Shown here: one piece after another, positions 58,616-64,000 of the stretch | Numbering within the stretch: the stretch's first letter is position 1 | Layout of the letters: each line of letters begins with the position of its first letter | From: DASRAU01 sp035638075 | GTDB taxonomy: Bacteria > Acidobacteriota > Polarisedimenticolia > Gp22-AA2 | DNA: 64,000 bases | Assembly (NCBI GenBank): GCA_035638075.1 | Contig: DASRAU010000023.1 | Coordinates: 5,855 to 69,854, forward strand | Direction of reading: 5' to 3' | The notes under the pieces: generated by a model | What the model was told of the DNA's origin: nothing | The model's database searches: none | What the model saw: only the letters and a program-made list of their open reading frames with translations | Made by a program: the position numbers and the translations under genes

Positions 58616-59538
58616 GCGTGCGGCCTCAGCGACGGCGTGGGCGGCGCCTCGACCAGCGTGCTGCGCCAGTGCGTGCCGTCGAATCCGTCGGTCGCGACCA
58701 CGCACCGTCCGGAATGCTCCGTGACCGCCACGTGGTGTGCGCCGCGCGACATCCAGGCTCGACGCGGGTCGGCGGCGAGGAGAGGGGTCGCATCGAAGCG
58801 CGTCCGGATCCGCTCGGGCGTGCGCTCGATGAGCTTGAGCAGCGTGACCGCGCCGCCATAGGTCTCGCCCGCCCAGCCGTGCTGCAGGGGCAGCGCCGGA
58901 TCGCCGTCCACGAGCAGCGGCGTTCCGCCGAGCCTCCACGGACGCGGCGGGGCCGCGTCGTCGCGCGAGACGATCGGGTTGGCCGGGTGCGGCCGCCAGG
59001 TGCGCAGGTCCTCAGAAAGATAGGCGAGCAGCCGGTGCATGGCGTTGTCCGAGCAGAAGAGCCACCAGGTGCCGCCGTCCTTGAGCAGGACCTTGTCGCT
59101 CGGGGCCGCGCAGCCGCGCAGCACGCCCTCGTGCCGCTTCCGCCACCCGAACGGAAAATCGGCGGCCGCGGTCTCCCACACCTGGAATGTCTGCAGAATG
59201 GCCGGCCCGCCCCCCTGCATCGGGACGAAGACCTCGGGGACGAGCAGGTAGCGGTCGCCGTCGCGAACGACGAACGGGAAGGAGCACAGTCCGTCGTCTT
59301 CGGGGCACGCCTCGCCCAGCCACTCGGCCCGCGCGAGATCGTCGGAGACCGAGAACACCCCGATCTTCTTGAAGGGGCCCGCCGGTTGGCGCCCGAGCAC
59401 CTCGACGAAGACGTAGAGACGGCCCTGGTGCGACACCGGAAACGGATCGGCGATCGTCAGGACCTCCCTTCCGGGGACCGCATCGAGTCCCAGGATCGGA
59501 GGTGCTTCGAGCAGGGCGTTCAAGGGGAGAAACGTCAT
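58612..59538 (-). CDS. Five-bladed beta-propeller-like protein (GINT1-N/GH43-like)
   Basis: A 308-residue protein, first gene of the minus-strand operon. Repeated blocks such as ADPFPVSHQGRLYVFVE, SFPFVVRDGDRYLLVPE and GGTPLLVDGDPALPL have the spacing of GH43-like five-bladed propellers and of the N-terminal domain of glucosamine-inositolphosphorylceramide transferase-like proteins. Such domains often accompany glycosyltransferases or formyltransferases in surface-glycan clusters. No signal peptide is evident. A sugar-binding or glycan-modifying role is inferred. Confidence 0.6.
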   Translation of the reverse strand: MTFLPLNALLEAPPILGLDAVPGREVLTIADPFPVSHQGRLYVFVEVLGRQPAGPFKKIGVFSVSDDLARAEWLGEACPEDDGLCSFPFVVRDGDRYLLVPEVFVPMQGGGPAILQTFQVWETAAADFPFGWRKRHEGVLRGCAAPSDKVLLKDGGTWWLFCSDNAMHRLLAYLSEDLRTWRPHPANPIVSRDDAAPPRPWRLGGTPLLVDGDPALPLQHGWAGETYGGAVTLLKLIERTPERIRTRFDATPLLAADPRRAWMSRGAHHVAVTEHSGRCVVATDGFDGTHWRSTLVEAPPTPSLRPHA

Positions 59539-59577
59539 CGGGGATGCCGCGCGCAGGGTAACACCGGGCGGGTCGTT

Positions 59578-59583
59578 TATGAT
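59578..59583 (+). promoter_or_regulatory. -10 box upstream of uvrB
   Basis: TATGAT lies 23 bases before the uvrB ATG in a short AT-rich island (GTTTATGATC). No clear -35 or LexA-type box is visible in the 68-base divergent gap. Confidence 0.45.
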
Positions 59584-59606
59584 CGAGGTGGAGAGCCCGC
59601 CCCGCC

Positions 59607-61610
59607 ATGCCCGCGTCCCCGTTCCGCCTGGTCAGCGACTTCGAGCCCAAGGGCGATCAGCCCGAGGCGATCCGCCGCCTGGTCGAGGGGCTGAACGCCG
59701 GCCGCAAGCACCAGGTCCTGCTCGGGGTGACCGGCTCGGGCAAGACCTTCACCATGGCCAAGACCATCGAGGCGGTGGGGCGGCCGGCGCTCGTCCTGTC
59801 GCACAACAAGACGCTGGCGGCGCAGCTCTACCAGGAGTTCCGGCGCTTCTTTCCGGACAACGCCGTCGAGTACTTCGTCTCCTACTACGACTACTACCAG
59901 CCGGAGGCGTACATCCCGCAGTCCGACACCTACATCGAGAAGGAAGCGACCATCAACGACGAGATCGATCGCCTGCGGCACTCGGCGACGCGATCGCTGT
60001 TCGAGCGGCGCGACGTCATCATCGTCGCGTCGGTGTCGTGCATCTACGGCCTCGGGTCGCCCGAGGCGTACCACGGGATGATGGTCCTGCTCGAGCCGGG
60101 CAAGGCGATCGACCGCGACGCCATGCTGCGCAAGCTGGTGGAGATCCAGTACGAGCGCACTCCGTTCGACCTCGAGCGCGGCAAGTTCCGGGTGCGCGGC
60201 GACGTCATCGAGATCTTTCCCTCGTACGAGGAGTACGCGGTGCGCGTCGAGCTGTTCGGTGACGACATCGAGACGGTCTCGGCCATCGACCCGGTGCGCG
60301 GCGCGGTGATGAAGCGCCTCGACCGCATCCCGATCTACCCCAACTCGCACTACGTCACGCCGCGCGATCGGCTGCTCACGGCCATCGACAACATCAAGGC
60401 CGAGCTGAAGGATCGCCTCGCCGTCCTCGAGTCGGAGAAGAAGCTCCTCGAGGCGCAGCGCCTGCACCAGCGCACCATGTTCGACCTGGAGATGATCAAG
60501 GAGATCGGCTACTGCCAGGGGATCGAGAACTACTCGCGCCACCTGACCGGCCGCGCGCCGGGAGAGCCGCCTCCCAACCTGCTGGATTACCTGCCGAAGG
60601 ATCACCTCTTCCTCATCGACGAGAGCCACGTGTCGATCCCCCAGGTGCGCGGCATGTACTTCGGCGACCGGTCCCGCAAGGAGAACCTGGTCTCCTACGG
60701 GTTCCGGCTGCCGTCGGCGGTCGACAACCGCCCGCTCAAGTTCGAGGAGTGGGAAGAGAGGGCGGGGCAGCGCATCTACGTCTCCGCCACGCCCGGGCCG
60801 TATGAGCTGCAGCAGACGGGCGGCGAGTTCATCGAGCAGGTCATCCGGCCGACCGGGCTCATCGACCCGGTGATCGACGTGCGCCCCGTGCGGCACCAGG
60901 TGGACGACCTGCTGCACGAGGTGCGCCAGGTGGTCGAGCGCGGCGAGCGCGTGCTCATCACCACGCTCACCAAGAGGATGGCGGAGGAGCTGAGCCGCTA
61001 CTACACCGAGATCGGGCTCAAGGTGCAGTACCTGCACTCCGACATCGAGACCCTCGAGCGCGTGCAGATCCTGCGCGGGCTGCGCCGCGGCGATTTCGAC
61101 GTGCTGGTCGGGGTCAACCTGCTGCGCGAGGGCCTCGACCTGCCGGAGGTGTCGCTGGTCGGCATCCTCGATGCCGACAAGGAGGGCTACCTGCGCTCGG
61201 CCGGCTCGCTCATCCAGACGGTCGGCCGCGCGGCGCGCAACGTCCGCGGCCGGGTCATCATGTATGCCGACCGGATGACCGCCTCGATGCAGGCGTGCAT
61301 CGACGAGACCAACCGGCGCCGCGCCCGCCAGCAGGAATACAACGACGCCAACGGCATCACCCCGGAGAGCATCGTCAAGTCGCTCGACGAGGTGTTCGGC
61401 AGCGTCTACGAGGCCGACTACCTCAAGGTGCCGATCGAAGCCGACGGTGGGGCCGAGAAGGGGAAGACCCCCGCCGAGATCGAAGCCGAGGTCGCCGGCC
61501 TCACCAAGGAGATGCACGCCGCCGCCGAGGCGCTGCGCTTCGAGGAGGCGGCCGCGCTCCGCGACCGCATCCGCTACCTCAAGAAGGCGCTGGTCCTCGC
61601 CTTGGCCTGA
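59607..61610 (+). CDS. uvrB: Excinuclease ABC subunit B
   Basis: UvrB (667 residues) is the damage-verifying helicase of nucleotide excision repair. Walker A is LLGVTGSGKTFTMA; the damage-probing beta-hairpin is YYDYYQPEAYIPQSDTYIEK; DESHVSIPQ is the helicase box; and QTVGRAARNVRG is motif VI. The C-terminal UVR domain that binds UvrC is EIEAEVAGLTKEMHAAAEAL and following. uvrC lies 38 bases downstream, so both may be co-expressed. Confidence 0.98.
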   Translation: MPASPFRLVSDFEPKGDQPEAIRRLVEGLNAGRKHQVLLGVTGSGKTFTMAKTIEAVGRPALVLSHNKTLAAQLYQEFRRFFPDNAVEYFVSYYDYYQPEAYIPQSDTYIEKEATINDEIDRLRHSATRSLFERRDVIIVASVSCIYGLGSPEAYHGMMVLLEPGKAIDRDAMLRKLVEIQYERTPFDLERGKFRVRGDVIEIFPSYEEYAVRVELFGDDIETVSAIDPVRGAVMKRLDRIPIYPNSHYVTPRDRLLTAIDNIKAELKDRLAVLESEKKLLEAQRLHQRTMFDLEMIKEIGYCQGIENYSRHLTGRAPGEPPPNLLDYLPKDHLFLIDESHVSIPQVRGMYFGDRSRKENLVSYGFRLPSAVDNRPLKFEEWEERAGQRIYVSATPGPYELQQTGGEFIEQVIRPTGLIDPVIDVRPVRHQVDDLLHEVRQVVERGERVLITTLTKRMAEELSRYYTEIGLKVQYLHSDIETLERVQILRGLRRGDFDVLVGVNLLREGLDLPEVSLVGILDADKEGYLRSAGSLIQTVGRAARNVRGRVIMYADRMTASMQACIDETNRRRARQQEYNDANGITPESIVKSLDEVFGSVYEADYLKVPIEADGGAEKGKTPAEIEAEVAGLTKEMHAAAEALRFEEAAALRDRIRYLKKALVLALA

Positions 61611-61628
61611 ACGTCTTGACCCCGCCGG

Positions 61629-61634
61629 TAAAAT
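61629..61634 (+). promoter_or_regulatory. -10 box upstream of uvrC
   Basis: TAAAAT ends 14 bases before the uvrC ATG. A nearby TTGACC (61616-61621) is only seven bases away and cannot act as its -35. If used, the message would have a leader of about eight bases. Confidence 0.35.
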
Positions 61635-61648
61635 AGAGGCGGCAACCC

Positions 61649-63505
61649 ATGTCCGATCCGAACATCCCACCCGCGCGGCAGAAGCTGGCCGATCTTCCGG
61701 ACTCGTCGGGGGTCTATCTCTATCGCGACCGGGAGGGGCGACTCCTCTACGTTGGCAAGGCGAAGTCGCTCAAGAACCGGGTGCGCTCCTATTTCCAGGC
61801 CGCGCCGGGTGCGGGAACCTCGGAGGCCGCGAAGACCGGGGCGCTGGTCTCGGAGATCTGGGACCTCGAGTACATCGTCACGCGCAATCCCGTCGAGGCG
61901 CTCATCCTCGAGAACAACCTCGTCAAGGAGGAGCAGCCGCGCTACAACATCCGGCTGCGCGACGACAAGAACTTCCCGTACCTGAAGCTGACCACCTCCG
62001 AGCGCTTCCCGCGGCTCGTGCTGGTCCGGCAGGCGCGGCTCGACAAGAACGCCTACTTCGGCCCCTACCTGCCCGCGTCCACCGCGCGGCGCTCGATCCA
62101 GACGGTGGCGCGGCACTTCAAGGTCGCCACCTGCTACGAGCACCTGGACGGCACCAGGCCGCGGCCGTGCCTGCTGTTCCAGCTCAACCAGTGCCTGGGG
62201 CCCTGCGCCGGCCTGGTCTCGGACGAGGAGTACGCGCGGGCGGTGGCCGACGCGCGCCTCTTCCTCGAAGGGCGCACCCGTGACCTCCTCAAGGTCCTGA
62301 AGGGAAAGATGGCCGAGGCGGCCTCCGACGAGCGCTTCGAGGCGGCGGCGCAGCACCGCGACCTCATCCGCATGCTCGAGCGCATGGCGGAGCGCCAGGC
62401 GATCTCCTCGGTCGGGCTCGAAGGCCAGGACTACGTCGCCTACGTGCGCGAAGGCGGGCTCGCGTCGGTGCAGATCTTCCAGATGCGCGAGGGCCAGGTG
62501 CGGGCGAGGCGCGAGCTGTCGTTCGAAGGCGGGGAGCCCGACCCCGGTCTCTTCCTCGACGCGGTGCTGGAGCGCTACTACGCCGCGACCGACGACCTGC
62601 CGGAGGCGATCCTGCTGCCGCATGATCCGGCGTCGAAGCCGGTGCTCGAGGAATGGCTGAAGAGCCGCCGCGGCGGGCGCGTGCAGTTCCTCGTCCCGCA
62701 GCGCGGCCCGAAGAAGGCGCTGCTCGACACGGTCGCGAAGAACGCCCGCCTCTCCTTCGAGGCGATGTTCCGCGCCCCGCACACCCACGGCGTCGAGATC
62801 CTCGAAGGCCTCCAGGAGGCGCTCGGCCTCGACGAGCCGCCGCACCGCATCGAGTGCTTCGACATCTCGCACATCCAGGGGACCGACCAGGTCGCATCGC
62901 TGGTCGTCTGGGAGGCGGGCCGGCCGAAGCGGTCCGACTACCGCCGCTTCAAGATCCGACACCTCGAAGGCAACGACGACTTCGCCTCGATGGCCGAAGT
63001 GGTCGGGCGGCGCTACGCGCGCCTGCTCCAGGAGGGGAAGCCGCTGCCCGATCTCGTCCTCATCGACGGCGGCAAGGGGCAGCTGTCGTCGGCGCTGGCC
63101 GTCCTCGAGCGCCTCGGCCTCGGTCACATGCAGGTGGCCTCCCTCGCGAAACGGGAGGAGGAGATCTTCCTCGACGGCCGCACAGGTCCCGTGCGGCTGC
63201 CGCACGACTCCCCGGTCCTGCACCTGGTGCAGCGCATCCGCGACGAGGCGCACCGCTTCGCCGTCACCTTCCATCGCAAGGTGCGCAGCAAGCGCACCGT
63301 CGGCAGCGCCCTGACCGAGATCGAAGGCGTGGGACCGCGCCGGGCCCGGCAGCTCCTGCGGCGCTTCGGATCGCTTACGGGCGTGCGCGAGGCGCCGGTC
63401 GAGGAGGTCGCCAAGGTCGTGGGTGCTCCGGTCGCGCGGCGCATCCACGAGCGGCTCGCCGGGGCCCCGCCGCCGGAGATCGAGGGCGGAGAGCGCGTGG
63501 TATAG
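61649..63505 (+). CDS. uvrC: Excinuclease ABC subunit C
   Basis: UvrC (618 residues) makes both incisions in nucleotide excision repair. The 3'-incision GIY-YIG domain is SSGVYLYRDREGRLLYVGKA; a UVR motif lies near residue 230; the RNase H-like 5'-incision domain has IECFDISHIQGTDQVASLV and LIDGGKGQLSSA; tandem helix-hairpin-helix motifs end the protein (EIEGVGPRRARQLLRRFG). Length is normal. The ATG at 61649 is preceded by GAGGCGG nine bases upstream. Confidence 0.97.
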   Translation: MSDPNIPPARQKLADLPDSSGVYLYRDREGRLLYVGKAKSLKNRVRSYFQAAPGAGTSEAAKTGALVSEIWDLEYIVTRNPVEALILENNLVKEEQPRYNIRLRDDKNFPYLKLTTSERFPRLVLVRQARLDKNAYFGPYLPASTARRSIQTVARHFKVATCYEHLDGTRPRPCLLFQLNQCLGPCAGLVSDEEYARAVADARLFLEGRTRDLLKVLKGKMAEAASDERFEAAAQHRDLIRMLERMAERQAISSVGLEGQDYVAYVREGGLASVQIFQMREGQVRARRELSFEGGEPDPGLFLDAVLERYYAATDDLPEAILLPHDPASKPVLEEWLKSRRGGRVQFLVPQRGPKKALLDTVAKNARLSFEAMFRAPHTHGVEILEGLQEALGLDEPPHRIECFDISHIQGTDQVASLVVWEAGRPKRSDYRRFKIRHLEGNDDFASMAEVVGRRYARLLQEGKPLPDLVLIDGGKGQLSSALAVLERLGLGHMQVASLAKREEEIFLDGRTGPVRLPHDSPVLHLVQRIRDEAHRFAVTFHRKVRSKRTVGSALTEIEGVGPRRARQLLRRFGSLTGVREAPVEEVAKVVGAPVARRIHERLAGAPPPEIEGGERVV

Positions 63506-63506
63506 T
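63498..63506 (+). promoter_or_regulatory. Extended -10 element at the end of uvrC
   Basis: TGGTATAGT is an extended -10 box overlapping the uvrC stop and ending ten bases before ATG 63517. Transcription would start about four bases before the start codon, so the next gene is probably read from a near-leaderless message. Confidence 0.5.
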
Positions 63507-63516
63507 CCGCCCCCGA

Positions 63517-64000
63517 ATGGCGGCCCTCCCCTCCGGTTCCGCGCTGAAGCGGATCCTCATCATCCTGATCATCGTGGTGGGATTGCCGGTCGCCGGCGCC
63601 TTCGCATTGATCCACGCCGCCAGCCAGCCGGATCCCGATCGCAGCAAGGCCGACCCGTCCGAGGTGCTGCTGCAGACCGAGGACGCCGCTTTCACTTCGT
63701 CCGACGGCGTGTCACTCGCAGGCTGGTACCTGCACGGGAAGCACGGCGCACCGCCGATCGTCCTCTGCCACGATCTCGGCGGCTCCCGTTCGCAGCTTCT
63801 GAACGCCGCCGTGGCGCTCAACAAGTCGGGCTATCCGCTCCTGCTCCTCGACTTCCGCCGGCACGGGGACAGCGGGGTCGCCCGATCGACCTTGGGCGTG
63901 AACGAGCGGCTCGACGTGCTCGCGGCGGTCAACTGGCTGCGGTCCAAGCCCGAGTTCGCCAAGTCGCGGGTCGGCGGGTGGGGCGTCGGGATGGGAGCCT
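63517..64000 (+). CDS. Alpha/beta hydrolase-fold protein, 3' end cut by window
   Basis: 161 codons are visible, open to the window edge. A membrane anchor (residues about 12-33) is followed by an extracytoplasmic hydrolase fold: TSSDGVSLAGWYL, IVLCHDLGGSRSQ (oxyanion region) and LLLLDFRRHGDSG. The nucleophile elbow, normally GxSxG, reads GWGVGMGA at residues about 155-161, with Gly in place of Ser. The protein may be a non-catalytic member of the family. No ribosome-binding site precedes the ATG. Confidence 0.72.
   Translation, partial: MAALPSGSALKRILIILIIVVGLPVAGAFALIHAASQPDPDRSKADPSEVLLQTEDAAFTSSDGVSLAGWYLHGKHGAPPIVLCHDLGGSRSQLLNAAVALNKSGYPLLLLDFRRHGDSGVARSTLGVNERLDVLAAVNWLRSKPEFAKSRVGGWGVGMGA

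Noticed and set aside
61616..61634. TTGACC ... TAAAAT as a full promoter for uvrC
   Set aside because: The spacer is only seven bases; only the -10 box was kept, at low confidence.

Overview
The window is a 64-kb stretch of a high-GC diderm (Gram-negative type) bacterial chromosome. Hand counts put coding DNA near 70% G+C. Genes are dense, mostly on the plus strand, and often overlap by 4 bases (ATGA or GTGA). An outer membrane is implied by apolipoprotein N-acyltransferase (lnt), and type IV pilus genes are present (pilT plus a GspE-like relative). The housekeeping gene orders (hrcA-grpE-dnaK-dnaJ-prmA and ffh-rpsP-khpA-rimM-trmD-rplS-rnhB) are widespread. I infer an uncultured or poorly studied high-GC diderm, possibly Acidobacteriota-like, but the sequence alone does not settle the phylum. 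I saw no rRNA, tRNA, CRISPR array or intact insertion sequence.

Layout: 1-9.8 kb holds recN (5' cut), coaD, an aminotransferase, an NfeD protease/slipin pair, a diguanylate cyclase, a SPOR protein, a GspE-like protein that has lost its ATPase motifs, and lnt (apparently starting at CTG). 9.8-12.3 kb has prfB, with a complete programmed +1 frameshift site, and a tandem retropepsin/PDZ protein. 12.3-18.4 kb is the heat-shock cluster; its CIRCE operator overlaps the hrcA start codon. 18.5-28.9 kb has ilvE, pilT, alaS, a lytic transglycosylase, an adenosine-deaminase-family enzyme, a PA14-glycosyltransferase fusion and a minus-strand phosphohexomutase. 28.9-35.1 kb is an eight-gene overlapping run holding pgsA, plsC, plsY and gpsA, the steps from glycerol-3-phosphate supply to phosphatidylglycerol-phosphate. 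35.2-41.4 kb places riboflavin genes (ribD, ribE, ribBA; no ribH) between ftsY and ffh, the two SRP-pathway GTPases. 41.4-47.5 kb is the S16-L19 translation operon, RNase HII and a 1070-residue TPR protein.

47.5-48.1 kb is the only long non-coding stretch. It is about 59% G+C, with a 135-base element bounded by a perfect 16-bp inverted repeat and a hairpin downstream. It is followed by an aldehyde dehydrogenase/alanine dehydrogenase pair and a convergent class A penicillin-binding protein.

53.7-59.5 kb is the accessory region and the best candidate for an undescribed system. It contains a methyltransferase fused to an S24/S26-peptidase-like domain without its serine, a PhyH-type dioxygenase, a GT4 glycosyltransferase with a C-terminal PqqD-like domain, and a three-gene minus-strand operon. 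That operon encodes an HprK-like P-loop kinase, a small methyltransferase-like protein and a sugar-binding beta-propeller-like protein. The mix suggests modification of a peptide- or lipid-linked glycan, but no precursor gene is visible. The window ends with uvrB, uvrC and a truncated alpha/beta hydrolase-fold gene whose nucleophile serine is replaced by glycine.

Promoters can be read as TATAAT-like islands in the GC-rich background. Two (pilT and pgsA) share an almost identical -35/spacer block containing the palindrome CCCCCGGGGG. Several genes have the -10 box so close to the start codon that leaderless or near-leaderless mRNAs are likely.
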